A stretch of 64,000 bases of DNA from Branchiostoma belcheri (GCF_001625305.1 NW_017803854.1:2318944-2382943), one strand, 5' to 3'. Counted from the stretch's first letter, positions 1 to 11,896 are shown. The notes: generated from the letters alone by a model not told the origin. A program made the numbers and translations.

Positions 1-72
<72 letters not shown>

Positions 73-94
73 TATATATATATATATATATATA
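1..94. repeat. (AT)n microsatellite
   Basis: Almost pure alternating AT with a few TT/TA interruptions, at the left edge of the window. No coding content. The sequence from about 95 to 276 that follows is A/T-rich and I see no gene in it. Confidence 0.95.
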
Positions 95-276
95 CTTTTC
101 ACGCGGTTCCATGTCACTTTTACATCGTTAAACTGTATCTTAAAAATTTAATTGTTGAATCACATCAGCCAAAATCTAAATATAAAGAAAATCCCTAGCC
201 TTAGCTACCGACCCCCGACTCAAACACACCATTAAATTCCTATGGTCTTAAAATTCACGCCCCCGCCCCTATCTAT

Positions 277-815
277 AGCAGCCGATGCAGAATGTAGAAT
301 TTCAAGTGAAGTGTTTGGAGGCCGGGTTAGTGAGGAAAGAGGTGCACGAAATTTTTACCAGAAAAAAGTCCGTAGTAAATATGTAACGATGCCTTTTACT
401 TTGTATTCATGACTAATTGACAAACGGCCAAATCATTAGCATAATGCATTGGTGCAGTTTAAAGTGTTTTATTACGTGTTAAGCACCATTCACTGATTTG
501 AATGCAGTTCTAGTGAAAACACTTTTCAGCGTGTCCTGTTTAGACACCATGACTGTGTGTTAAATTTTCTTTTCATGACCTTCCTGGGAACAAGATCATG
601 ATTCATGCCCATGAAAATTGTGCTGGAGGGAACTCGTTCCCAGAGATGGCGCGACTGAGAAGGTGTGATGACATTTTGTCTCCCATATGAGTCTTGAATT
701 AAAAAAAACACAATGTTAAGGTTTGTAACTTGCAATAAAGTTCTTGCTTTGTTCAACCATCTCGGTATTCTGTGTTGTTTTGACTCTACAGAGAACTATG
801 CAAAGACACTATTAT
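277..815 (+). repeat. Upstream copy of the 3' flank of the CUB-Ly6 gene (direct repeat, copy 1)
   Basis: From the shared start AGCAGCCGATG to the shared stretch TCTACAGAGAA.TATGCAAAGAC, this block aligns almost end to end with 7171-7711 in the same orientation, with scattered substitutions and short indels. Copy 2 contains the end and 3' flank of the CUB-LDLa-Ly6 gene, so copy 1 is best explained as the tail of an upstream paralogue lying left of the window. Copy 1 keeps an AATAAA at 734-739 followed by GT/T-rich sequence, a plausible polyadenylation signal. The matching place in copy 2 reads CTCGAAAG and lacks it. Confidence 0.8.
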
Positions 816-1102
816 TTCTTTAAAGTGAAGCTTTATTAGGAACGCTTTCAACTTGTAAAAACAACTCGCGACAAAGAAAAACTACTGTTGCAAATGGGAA
901 AATCTATTTATCAGCTCTAATCTCCAATATCCACTTTACTTTGTAACCTGGATACCAGGATTACGTCTTTCTAGCAACTAACGAGATTTTAAAGCCACGT
1001 CGCTCACTCACTTCACATATAGCAGACGTGCACTCGATCGCACAAGTACCCCGTTGTTGAACTATAAGCCCTTCTAATACTTTTGAGGACACGATATTTG
1101 TG

Positions 1103-4100
1103 ATGCAGGGAGGTGGATTATTCTTCTTTGCAGTTGGCCTCGTGTTGAGTCGCCGCGCAGGTGAGTACAACCAATCGCTTCAAAAATAGTGTTCTTGCCG
1201 GGGCGTTTTCCCTGGTAACATTCCAATCTAAGGCCCCAGCGTCAACACCAAGTCTACAGGCAGTCAATCAGAAAATCACTATCAGGGAGTATTTATAAAT
1301 GACGAAATGGCCTGAGGGCAAAATGTAATACCTGATTAAAATCAAATAGCTTGATAGCAATCTTTTAAAGCCAGACTCGAATAACTCTCTTCGAGTAATT
1401 CTATTGGTTTTGTGGTAACTTGTGCGACGAACTTTATCCAGTGCATTTATTTTTGCACAGAAAAGGCAGATCTTTGAATGAATTTTGCATATGTCATTAA
1501 ATCCGAATAAGCCGTATGAAATATCTCTCTGACATCCCGGTACCTTATAATATACAAAATAAACCCAACAACTGGATATGGGTTTTTACGTGATCACGAA
1601 AAGACATTTTAGACACTACATTAATGCCTCTCACTTAAGTGATGAGACAGTGAAAGTGATCTCAACGAAGAGCTAATCTTCCACCGGTGGTGGAAGAGAC
1701 GACAGACGTCTTGAGCCGTATATAGAAAGGTTTATTGTGCCGGGTAAATTCCACCAGCTCTTTTCGACGAGTACAGTCTTTTAATACTACCCGAGTCACA
1801 CTGTAAGAAAATCGACCAGTGTTCTCTCATTCATCGCGCCATTTTAAGTGGTCGTCAAATGCTCGCCAGTCGCAAAGTTCAACTTGATAACGGAGATTGC
1901 TCGACTATCTGGCGATTTTAAATTTGTCAGCCTTCCAGCGATCAACAAATACGACAGAAACACTGTGTGACACCGGACCTAAGGACTGCGACCCTTTCCA
2001 GTAGCGTGCGTGTTTGGCCTCATTGACATCAGCCGGCGGAAGTCGATCACACCCCTTGGGTCACTGGACTACGCACGCTGAAATATCTGCCTCTGTTACA
2101 GACCTTATACCCAATTTGTTTCCTTTATTTTGTGTAACACAAATTTACTAAAGCTATTTCCTAAAAAAAAGGCAAGTGACAGCTAACGTGCCAAGGTTGT
2201 CCTTACCTAACTTTGTATTGATTTGCTTGTTTTGTTCATGTTTTTTTATACACAACAAACAAATCAATCGTGTGCTCCGGGACCCGTGTGGTTGCGTGTG
2301 TTGTCGGCCACCAACCCTTCTTCACTAACAACTACAGAGGGAAATCTGGATCAAGGTTAGGAATTCTTCTCACATGTATGCACAGGAGTGAGTGAGTGAG
2401 TGAGTGTATGAGTTAGTGAGTGAGTGAGTGAGTGAGTGAGTGAGTGAGTGAGTGAGTGAGTGAGTGAGTGAGTGTGAGTGTGAGTGTGAGTGTGAGTGTG
2501 AGTGTGAGAGAGTGAGTGAGTGAGTGAGTGAGTGGGTGAGTGTGAGTGAGTGAGTGAGTGAGTGAGTGAGTGAGTGAGTGAGTGAGTGAGTGAGTGAGCG
2601 AGCCCTACCTATGCTGACATATGCGAGTGCCCTTGTTATACAGGATGCCAGCAGAGGGTGGTGGTGCAGGGTTTGTCTGGCACCATATCCAGTCCCGGCT
2701 ACCCGGCCATGTACCCACATAACTCTAACTGCGCGTGAGTACAGTATGCTTCTGTCAGACAAAAAAAAACTGTATTGACTCAAAGAAAAGTAAAACGACT
2801 TTCGTTAGGTCTTGCACCCCTATACTGACGAACAGAATTATAAAATTGATAGATTTGAATGAACTTACACGAATGACAAGTATATACGTAACTTGACATA
2901 CATAGCATATGATTAACTGTTGATAAAACATCCTTTGGTGCAATTGCCGATTTCTACACAGTAAGGCTTATCTCCTCCTAGAATGTAATTGAATTCATTT
3001 ATAGGGCGGAATGTAAGGGTATTAGATTCTTTTGTACACGTGAAAAGGAAGGTAAACATCTTTGAGTGATTATCGTCATATTGTAAACAACCAATATTCA
3101 AATTACGGACATATTGACTGCGTTTCCGATTGTTTCCGCCAGGTGGAAGATTATGGTGGATGAAGGCAAGCGGATCGTCATAGTCTTCATTGCGTTGGAC
3201 ATCGAGCTGAGTGCATGGGCAGAGTGTAGCCACGACTTCTTAGAGGTAAGGTAAATGTAGATAATGCCTCTCATGAAGTCATACTGTTTGTCAACTGAGG
3301 TCATGACAACCTAACCTAGTGCATAGTACTCAATACACAGCGAACTAGAACAGATCATGGCAATCCAGCCTAAACCAGGGCAAGATAATTAACGCTGATT
3401 AGCCAATATCTTAAACTCGAGTGGAGCGCCCTGTACTAGAGAGAAATGTTAATAAAAGGAGGAGTGGTACGATCTTTTTCTTTCTTGAGAAAGAAAAATT
3501 AAGTCGAAACCGGTCGAATTCCGTCTCAGCGCTGTCATTTTCCCAAATCTACGAATGGCGTAGATAATACCTGTATTTGCAGAATCATGCCCGACGGCTA
3601 ATTATTTGTACAGAGTCAAAGAACGTAAGGTAATTTAAAAGCTATTGGATACATACAACTACTGTCTGATACTGCTAAAATATCTTCTAAATGGTGGGAA
3701 AATGGAACATTGTGGCAACTGTTTGAAATCATCTTTTTCTGTCAATAAATATAAAGCAAATGCGTCACGTGCTGTGGTATCGGGTTGACATCTTGAAAAG
3801 TTGGTAGTCACCTGTTATGTCAATCCTCCCACAATGCCAAGTAAATCTAAATATTAAAAAGTAAAATTAAAACTGAAAAGTTTGCCAACCATGTGCGTTT
3901 TTTTAATAGGTTCGTGATGGTGCCGACACCACTGCCGATTCCCTGGCCAAGGTTTGCGGTTACACACTCCCAGCCCCGATAACCAGCACAGGGAACAACG
4001 TATATATCAAATTTAGGTATGTCGCGTGTACTTTTAAATTAGCATATTTTTGTTTGTTGTTAAGTTTTATGTTAGCATGACATGTTTCATAAGGGTATAA

Positions 4101-7100
4101 ATTCCATGGCCACCGATTCTCGCTCATCCACAATCATTCTCGTGCACTCTCGTCCATTCTTGTGAGGCCATGTTGATTTCATTTTATGGCTGACCTACGA
4201 CGTAAGTGTCGTTATGAAATTTACAGCATACATGTGCTCATTTTGAAGCTGTTTCGTACAGTATGGTCGGAAACGCGCTCGGATGTCATCCATATAATCA
4301 AATCAACAGGGCCTAAAGTCTCTCGCTCTCTCGCGTGCATTCGTCAGGTCCGACGGCAGCGTTGGCGGCGCGGGTTTTGACCTGGAGTGGTCGGTGGAGT
4401 GCCTGCCGGACCTGTTCTCCTGCGACTACGCCGCCACCTGCATCAACCAGTCCCGGAAGTGCGACCTGGTCCAGGACTGCGACGACCTGGCGGACGAGGG
4501 AGAAGAGTGCTTGGCGCAGGGTCTGGGGCCCTACCCGGCCTTCAGCGCAGAAAATAATACTAGTACGTGTACATTGTTTTCATTTACGTAAAATTAAGTA
4601 AAGTAAGTAAATCCCCCCACTTATTGAGGTTAACAATTCTCCTCCCACTTTAAATACTTTAATAGTTAAGGAAGAAAAAATTATATTCCTGCCTTCGACA
4701 AACCGATTCTAAGTAATCATATAACCTCCTTTAGCTTTATTTCCTACCTTGACACCATCCCAGAAAATGTTTACGTCTTATTTCTACTTCACAGGGCTAG
4801 GGTGCCAAAGCGACGTCCAGAACATCACGGGCTCCGGCAACCTGAGTACTCCCAACTACCCTGACTTCTACATCGCCGGGATGGACTGTAGCTGGTCCCT
4901 GGCCGCGGCTCCTTTTTCGGACGGACGCTACCCCGTCCTCATGGCCAACTTCACGGGCGACTTCGGCGTCGCCTGCAGCTCAGGGAGCATTCAGGTAATG
5001 TTGTAGTCGTCCATGTGTCGTACAAAATTTATCTGTCTTGAGAAATACAATGTACATCTTTGTCGGCGATTGGATCTCCTCACATCATACTGATATTCCA
5101 CTCTCACAGATAACAACCACTGACAGCAACGGACAGGTCGGGAGCACGACCAAGTGTGGGGAGCGGGGCGGACCGGTCGCGATCGGCGCGGAGGAGGGAC
5201 AGACCATGACCCTGACCTTCTCCCCGAGCTCCCAGCCTATCGGACACGGCTACATGGTGGAGTGGAGCCTCTGTCCGCCTGATTCCCTGGCGTGTCCGGA
5301 GACCGGAGAGTGTTTCCCTCCGGACAGCGGAGTGATCACCTGCCCAATTATGCCTACAACACAGGCGATGGGTAAGTTTTGATCCTGCCATGTCACCGAT
5401 CTTGTGCCCTTTGGAAAAGGCAGTTAACACGACTTTCCGCACTTCTTTCAGGTGAAAATGTCCCTCGGATAGGACTTTAAATGGAGGTCCCGTGTTTGGC
5501 GAGTCACAACTCACACATGTGTAGTCACCACATCTTTCGAAATAAATGTATAGTAAGGCCTTGCCCCGGTGTGCGATGGGTTGAAGCTGAAGAAATCCCT
5601 AAAGGTTCACTAGGAACAAGTAAGACGCACATTTATATATCAACCACAATGTAACGAATAAATGCTCGTATATGAGACATTGAATGGAACTTCAAATTCC
5701 ATGCAACAATGGAATGCTATTCATCTCGTCTAATAATGAACTAATAATGAAACGTTATCATCATGTGACACCAGATTGTAAATAACTGATATATCCCCTG
5801 AATTACAGAATGTAATAATACTCTTCCTAAGAAAACACAATAGATTAGCTTTAGTATCATTACTAGCTCGTTAGAATTATATCTTAGTATTAGTTGATGT
5901 ATGTACCATTGTTGTTTCTTTGCCATACATTGTACCAGCTACAGTTGTTGAGCAATAAAGTTGATTTGATTTGATTTGATTTGTGATCGTTCTTGCGTTG
6001 TTGCAGCGACAACTGCGGGAACCACGCTCCACAGAAGCTCTACCGTGGACAACTCGACAATGTACGCTGAAGGTAAGAAAAAATTTCACTCCGCGTTACG
6101 TATTTTGTGTATTCTTGTGTATTCTCTTTCCCTCTCTGGAGAAAGACTGGAGAAGAGAAACTGGAGACAAGATTTAAGAACCGACTTTCGTACTTTCTGT
6201 CCGCTCCAGGTCCAGACAACACCGTGTGTTACAGCTGCGAGGGAACGGACCGGCAATGCATGACGGGAAACGGAATAGGGGAAACTGCTACGGAGTGTCA
6301 GGACGGGGCATGCTGGGTAGGTTTAGAATTTGTAACTAGTAACTAGTCAGCTCGGTCCCAGCCTGTAGTCCCAGCCCTCCCACAGGTTGGATGTCCATAG
6401 AATAGAACGTTCCATTCGAACGCGTTTCGGTCGGGTGCGCTGCTTTCGAAACTTAGAATACCGGATTCGAATTTCGGAACTGATGTTGTTACAATTTTTT
6501 TCTTGCTCTTGGACACCAATTTTTCTCAACATTTCGCACAAATTCGCATTGAAATGTTTGTTTTGTCGGGTAGGTATGAAATACCACACGGTGGATTCTA
6601 TCTTTCCCTCCAGGTGGAACGGATCGGAGAAGGGACAGAACGTGTGGTACAGGCGGAGCTGCCAGCCGTCCTGCACCGCCTACTGGGAGTACGAGATCTG
6701 CATGACAGCCGACGGGCAGGAGAAGGTAAGGCCCTGTACGTTGTATCCAGAACAGAGTCATACGCAGGCTCGGCTCTGGATAGTCCAGGCGTTTCCAGAA
6801 CCATGCTTTATCCAGAACCATGCCCAGTCGCTCTTGCCCACGCGTATCCATGACCGTGCCAGGGGCGAATCTACGTTCTTAGACACTCGGACATTCATTC
6901 ACCAACCTTATGATTAACCAAGTTATTCACGGATATCCGCCATCTTTTCTTACAGGTGTGCAAACTGTGCTGCACGGAGGACAGGTGCAACACTCACGTC
7001 CTGACGGGCCACAACGACCCTCGGGCCCCCGCCCTCAGTGGCAACAGCGGTGCCGAGGGGATCCTGGCGTCCCTCGGGCTTGTGTCTGTCCTTGCGCTGG

Positions 7101-7282
7101 CAGTGTGTGCGGATACTCTGTCACTTTTTTCACAAATATTTGTGCCTTCCCTAGAAACAAACGAAGGTTTAGCAGCCGATGTAGAGTTTAGAGTTTCAAG
7201 TGAAGTGTTTGGGTTAGTTGGAAAAGGTCGGGTTAGTTGGAAAAGAAATGTACAAAATTATGACCAGAAAAAAGGTCCATAG
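1103..7282 (+). CDS. Secreted/anchored CUB-LDLa-CUB-Ly6 (uPAR-like) protein, 11 exons
   Basis: Proposed exons: 1103-1160, 2644-2734, 3143-3245, 3910-4016, 4348-4562, 4795-4994, 5110-5371, 6007-6072, 6210-6320, 6574-6725, 6956-7282. All have GT/AG borders and compatible phases, giving 1,692 nt (563 aa). Exon 1 encodes a signal peptide (MQGGG then FFFAVGLVL). CUB1 spans about residues 21-137, with the conserved start C-x-G-x-SSPGYP-x-YP-x-N-x-C-W. An LDL-receptor class A module with CDLVQDCDDLADE calcium ligands spans 138-174. CUB2 spans 195-312, followed by a shortened Cys-rich piece, a Ser/Thr linker and a three-finger Ly6/uPAR domain (about 370-467) ending in CCTEDRCN. A hydrophobic stretch at about 490-505 suggests a GPI signal or single membrane helix, but about 50 further residues follow. 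The 6320/6574 junction was chosen because the stronger-looking donor at 6316 and acceptor at 6613 would break the frame of the cysteine pattern. Role is unknown; probably extracellular binding. Confidence 0.8.
2386..2600. repeat. (GAGT)n microsatellite with (GAGTGT)n interior
   Basis: About 210 bp of GAGT repeats with a GTGTGA-type interior, directly upstream of the acceptor of exon 2 of the CUB-LDLa gene. The long Ser/His/Leu/Thr reading frame on the minus strand is only a translation of the repeat. The rest of intron 1 (1161-2385) shows no further gene. Confidence 0.95.
3777..3850 (+). repeat. Dispersed repeat, also at 36546-36620
   Basis: The stretch GGGTTGACATCTTGAAAAG followed by a TAGTCACCTGTTA core and a CACAATG end is found nearly unchanged at 36546-36620. 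It lies in intron 3 of the CUB gene here and in a FANK1 intron there, so it is an interspersed element fragment. A second dispersed piece, CATCCATATAATCAAATCAA, is shared between 4288-4318 and 9765-9795. Confidence 0.7.
5376..5530 (+). repeat. SINE fragment (3' body)
   Basis: Contains the body typical of the SINEs elsewhere in this window: a CTTGTGCCC..GGAAAAGGCA core, then TTTCC.CACTTC..CAGGTGAAAAT, then a segment with GGATAGGA.TTTAAATGGA and a CCGTGTTTGG end. Close relatives are at 53590-53775 and 61053-61260. It lies in the intron after exon 7 of the CUB gene. Confidence 0.6.
5885..5982 (+). repeat. 3' tail of a non-LTR retrotransposon with (TTGAT)n end
   Basis: TGTACCATTGTTG..CATTGTACCAGCTACA..GTTGAGCAATAAAGT then (TTGAT)3-4. 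The same kind of end, GTACACTGTACAATTGTTGC then GCAATAAAGTTATG repeated, occurs at 30640-30706. The combination of AATAAA with a short 3' repeat is characteristic of L2/CR1-like LINE tails. It ends just upstream of exon 8 of the CUB gene and may supply part of the acceptor region. Confidence 0.65.
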
Positions 7283-7711
7283 TAAATATGTAAAGTAAGT
7301 AAATTTTTACTTTGTATTCATGACTAATTGACAAACTGCCAAATCATTAGCATAAAGCATTTGTGCAGTTTTAAGTGTTTTTTCTTGATTTTCACTGATT
7401 TGAATGCAGTTCGAAAACACGTTTGAGCGTGTCCTTTTTAGAAACCACGACTGTGTGTTAATTTTTTTCATGATCTTCCTGGGAACAAGATCATGATTCA
7501 TACCCATGAAAATCGTGCTGGAGGGAACTCGTTCCCAGAGATGGCGTGACTGAGGTGTGAAGACATTTTGTCTCCCACACGGGCCTTGAATTAAAAAAAA
7601 CACAATGTTCTGTAACTCGAAAGTTCTTGTTTTGTTTCGTTTTAACCATCTTGGTATTTTGTGTTGTTTTGATTCTACAGAGAATTATGCAAAGACCCTA
7701 TTATTTGTTTG
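7171..7711 (+). repeat. 3' flank of the CUB-Ly6 gene (direct repeat, copy 2)
   Basis: This block overlaps the last 112 nt of the proposed coding sequence and its 3' flank. It aligns with 277-815 about 6.9 kb upstream. The AATAAA of copy 1 is not preserved here, so polyadenylation must use another signal. I did not find a close AATAAA on the plus strand within several hundred bases. Confidence 0.8.
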
Positions 7712-8435
7712 CTTGTTTGTTTAATTTTGATCGTTTTTCCCAAGGTATTGTATACAGCACACTCGCCGTACACATCAAACAAATGAGTTTCAGTTCCATA
7801 CGATTACCATTTTATTTGATTTAAAAGAGAGAATCACAAGATAAGAGTTGTTGTATACCCTCCTCCTACTGAAGCTACAGAAAAGGCAGGTCCACAATCT
7901 AAGAATATATCGGCTGTCGTTCACGGCAATACACGTTGAAATGAAAGGCTGTAAGGTACTAGGTAACTTGTTCGTTTTACAGCTTTATGTTTTGATGGTG
8001 GTATTTCGTCTAATGCCAGACCTACACACGGTACAAACGATATCATTTGTTGATGACACCAAATGTTATTGAGTACAGAGGGGTGACTATACTGACGTCA
8101 TTGCCATTTTTTGGCCTGTGCTTTGGACAAACAAAATCGTGACTAAACTTTCTCTACGCTTGCTTACAAACTTTGTTCAGAGCTAGCCTTAATAGCATTG
8201 CATTCTCTAAGCCATTCATGGCAAGAAAAAACAAGAGATTTCAGACTTCCGGTAACCATTTGAGTATTCGTGACCTTCAAATTCACCCATTTCCTGTGCC
8301 TGGCCTTTTGACATGTCATTCTGCCTGTCAATCTTTCCTCACCCACTTGCTGTTAACCTACTCTATCCGGACAAACAGATACACAAACCCATATCGCTCA
8401 GCCACCAAACACAATACTTCCCAAAACCTTGCATC
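7712..8435. other. Intergenic region between convergent genes
   Basis: No gene seen. At 8240-8355 lies a dispersed repeat (minus orientation), with CTGTGCCTGGCCTTTTGACA and GTCATTCTGCCTGTCAATCT. Its relatives are at 13400-13540 and 19905-20050 in plus orientation. The 3' ends of the CUB gene (plus) and LRR gene (minus) converge here. A TTTATT at 7811 would read AATAAA on the minus strand, far downstream of the LRR stop codon. Confidence 0.55.
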
Positions 8436-11400
8436 CTACACAGTCTTAATCCACACCCACAGTATAATCTTTTCGATAGTTATCCACACACCAGTGCGGT
8501 TACGATCAGAGCTAAGCAGCTCCTTCACCGCCTCCCACTTAGTAACCTGGGATTCCTTGGACTTCCCGCCGTCATACATCTCAAACGATTTCCCCTTCGA
8601 TTTCACGGGCGTCACCCTGGACTTGTGCTTGTGCATCATCTCTCTCATCTGTCGCTCCACGGTAGGAAGTGCAGCCTCTGAACACGTCGCGGGGGATATG
8701 ATGACGATCTCCAAGTTCGGCATCCGAGCAAAAGCTTCTCCCATGGACGACAGGCTCTCAGCGAGCTCGTTGTTGCTCAGAGCCATATCCTTCAGCCCTG
8801 TCAGCGCACCTACCTTCTCGGCTATCGTGGCTCCACCCACCGGTGTGAGAGAAGTGCTTTTAAGGTGTAGCTTCTCCAAGTCCTTGAGCGAAGAGAGTTT
8901 GTCCATCAGCTTGCCAATGCCAGCATCTCCGATGACGTTGCCGTTAAGATACAGCTCCTGGAGGCTGCCCAGTTCGTCCAGTCGGTCGATGACCTTCCCA
9001 GAGGCTTCGGCTGATGCCATACTGTAGGTGAGCCGTAGTTTCCTCAGGCGCGGCATGTAGGGAAACAGCAGGGCCAGAGCTGCGGCGTCGGTAGCCGACA
9101 GCTTCAGCTGGTCCAGTTCAAGTTCGGGCAAAGACCGATCGGCGACTTCGACCTCCGCGACGGTGTCGACCCCCGGCAGGTTGCCGAGCGCGCGGTGCAT
9201 CGAAGAGAAGATCATGAACGCGTCCTCGCCGGACCGGTCGTCTTTGATCTTCTTGCTCGCAGCTTGCAGGTAGTAGGCGACGAAGTGGGTCAGGGTCTCG
9301 GGCAGGGGTGCAGGCAGATGGCCCCACGCCCCCTGGCGATCCTTCCAGTACTTGCACATCCACGGCCAGAAGAAGTCGTTGTGCAGAAGAAGCCTCACCA
9401 TGGGATAAGAGCTGTAAGACTGCGTTAAGTTGGTCGACATACTCTTGTCTCCTAAGCATTCGTACACGTAGGCGATCCAACCTGTGGGGACAGGAAATCG
9501 GAGATTTCAGACTTTCGAGAAGTATTTTGGGTTTTGGGAATTTTCAAGTTCACAGAAAACCGGGGTGGTTTTTATTTTGCTTTCGAGAAGTGTAGAGGAG
9601 ATTAACATGCATGATGCAATTTGATCATACCACTTCCTGAATTCCTCCACGTACCACCCACTTAATCGCACCGAGTCCGTGCTAGGTCACCTTCGGTCGT
9701 TTGTTTTCTATTTGCACGTTCACATCACTCAGTTTGAATCATTTTGGGATTCCCAGTGGATGCCATCCATATAATCAAATCAACACGGCCTAATTGTAAT
9801 TTTGCCAGAGAGGCTTGCCCAACAATCGTATGTAAGGACCTCGGCAACAAATTATGCATACACCTTGTTCATATCCTGTCTGGCTGGGTGGGTGGAACAG
9901 CTCAGGCCCCAAGGGTACAGGCTAGATTGGTCTGCAAAGTTTCATCTATCGAGACGTAAACAATTCTGAGAACAAGTTGGGCAAGACTCGACTAAAGCTA
10001 GTGAGTAACAGCAATGGTTAAACATATTGCTCCATGAGAACTGAGGAAAGTTGCATTACAAGTTCTGAATGAAAGACATGCTTTAAATCTTACTCCTTCA
10101 AAGCCGCATATTTTACAGTGTTTGCGTTGTTTAATTAGATGTTGAAGTATCCTGATAATATGATAATGTTTGGTAAAATTGAGCTCTAAGTGGAGTAGTT
10201 TATCGAGGATATGATTAGAGTTACATATAATCTGCGACATGAAAGCATTGGACCTAGATGACTTTTTTTAAATTCTGACAGGTCAAAACTTTAGTTTTTA
10301 AGATTATACGTCATACGACTGCTTTCTCTGGGCACGTTTTAGCAAGAAGTTACATTGAACTTTTGAATATTCATTTACATTGTGGCTTTCGGAGAAATGT
10401 ATCGTGGCTTTTTTCTGTTACATATTGAAGTAGATACAGCATTTGTCGTCATTTAAATGTACAGATAAGACAACATATTTACCGGAGTAAAGCACTACTA
10501 CAACGCATATGGAAATAACCCTCAGAAAAGTAAATGCAATGTACAATCTGTGGATAATTGTGGTAAAGTTGTTGGTGAAAGGTTCTGGGTTAGAATCCCT
10601 AGAGGGCCCAATATTTTGCCAATGGGAAAAGCACTTAAACACCAGTTTACATTTTGGAATCAGGTAAAATGAGTACCTAGCTTTGTTAAGGACGTCCTCT
10701 AGGATACCACGCAAAGCGCAATTCCCGAGTTTTAGGATAGCCACACCTCAAGCAAGATCCCACTACACTTATTGAAAAGGGTGTGAGGTTCAAACCTTGT
10801 ACCGTCCAGTCTCCCGTAGCTACATAGCTTTTACTCACTGTACAAAACTGATGTGTTCTGTCCAACGGTATGTTACCTGAGATGCGAAACAATGCCGCAG
10901 CTACTGCAGGCGTTTCTACATCTTATAAAATGACATACCTTCCTCTTTCTTTTGCCTCTGGAGCATCGCAGCCTTGACGCTGTTCAGCATGTCTTTACCC
11001 TGGGCGGCGCGTGCCAGAACTCGGCATACGTCCGGGTGCGTGTCGGAAACTCGCCGGCGTGTCGGTAGGGACCTGACGTCGGATCGAGGAAACAGGTACC
11101 GCCAGTCTCTGGAGAATTCAGTCGGATGGAAGTTGGTGTTAGCAGGCGAGACTCGCGATATGTGCGGTGGGATTTTATAGAGTACTACATTCTTCGTACG
11201 ATATTCTTGCAAGTTGACGACATTTTTGGGTCGTTTACAATTCTACTAGCTTCTTGTGGAATAGGCTGTCTTAGCTGGTTCTCTCACAGCCAGCTTGAAA
11301 CTTCTACCGCATCAAAATCGCATGACGAATTTAACATTGAAAAGGGACAAAATGTCGTTATGATCAAAGCAAAATTGATGTTACACCATGATACAACTAC

Positions 11401-11659
11401 TACCAGATGCGACAGCAGTTGCCATTCAATGATAGAATGTTCGAGACTGGCCTTCCGCCACATGCAGACAAACTTACCCCTGCCTAAAGGCCTCTTCCGA
11501 AGAGTACCGAGCGTTTCCTAGGGCGGGGCACTGCGCGGCAGCTGTGCCATGGCCGTGAGCAGTCGCAGACGTACTGTTGTCTTGGTCAGCCACGCTTGCG
11601 AGCACGACCGAAACAACGGCCTGAAAGACGAGCAGCCGGACTCGCGATCTCACCGCCAT
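8436..11659 (-). CDS. Signal-peptide-bearing leucine-rich-repeat protein, 3 exons (NLR-like LRR)
   Basis: Exons in coding order are 11659-11478 (182 nt), 11108-10939 (170 nt) and 9481-8436 (1,046 nt). The junctions are phase 2 and phase 1 with good GTAAGT/GTATGT donors and C/T-rich acceptors, giving 465 aa. Residues 1-23 (MAVRSRVRLLVFQAVVSVVL) look like a cleavable signal peptide. Residues 119-190 have a weak resemblance to the helical end of a NACHT module (CxxW then LPxTLTxFV). Residues 235-379 are leucine-rich repeats of the ribonuclease-inhibitor/NLR kind (LQELYLNGNVIGDAGI, LEKLHLKSTSL, LKDMALSNNEL). A basic tail follows. I do not recognise an orthologue. NLR-type LRRs are normally cytosolic, so a secretory signal is unusual. 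The exon 3 LRR call is firm; the joining to exons 1-2 rests on phase and strand. Confidence 0.7.
9482..10938. other. Intron 2 of the LRR gene with SINE fragments
   Basis: No further exon is evident. At 10555-10690 (plus) there is a SINE body (GGGCCCAATATTTTGCCAATGG..AAAAGCACTTAAACACCAG..AATGAGTACCTAGCT). At 10740-10870 there is another interspersed piece (GTGTGAGGTTCAAACCTTG..ACTGTACAAAACTGATGTGTT), related to 35090-35170. Confidence 0.55.
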
Positions 11660-11730
11660 GACGCGGGACCGAGTGTGCTCAGACTGTGACGGTATGCACG
11701 TATATACATATATATGTATATATATTTCTA
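11660..11730 (-). promoter_or_regulatory. Putative promoter of the LRR gene
   Basis: On the minus strand, about 40-65 bp upstream of the proposed ATG, there is a long TATATA run (11701-11727, ATATATACATATATATGTAT). It could serve as a TATA box or be a simple repeat. The sequence between it and the ATG is GC-rich. No other elements identified. Confidence 0.35.
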
Positions 11731-11896
11731 CTTCCGAACCGACAGACTAATCAGGCACCACGAAGTTTGTTCCCTGTTTGGTCATGGGATTGACGTTTAT
11801 TCAGAAATCATTTTTTAATGACAGTTGTTTTATTGGTAAGGTTTTATTGGACTAGAATGGTGACATTTCCGAAGCAAATGCGAGATGTTTAGCCTA

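Noticed and set aside
2370..2783. 137-codon minus-strand frame rich in Ser-His-Leu-Thr
   Set aside because: It is a translation of the (GAGT)n microsatellite and overlaps a real plus-strand exon.
9118..9480. Frames on both strands over the LRR exon
   Set aside because: They are shadows of the long LRR reading frame; the LRR frame has the leucine periodicity and a proper acceptor.
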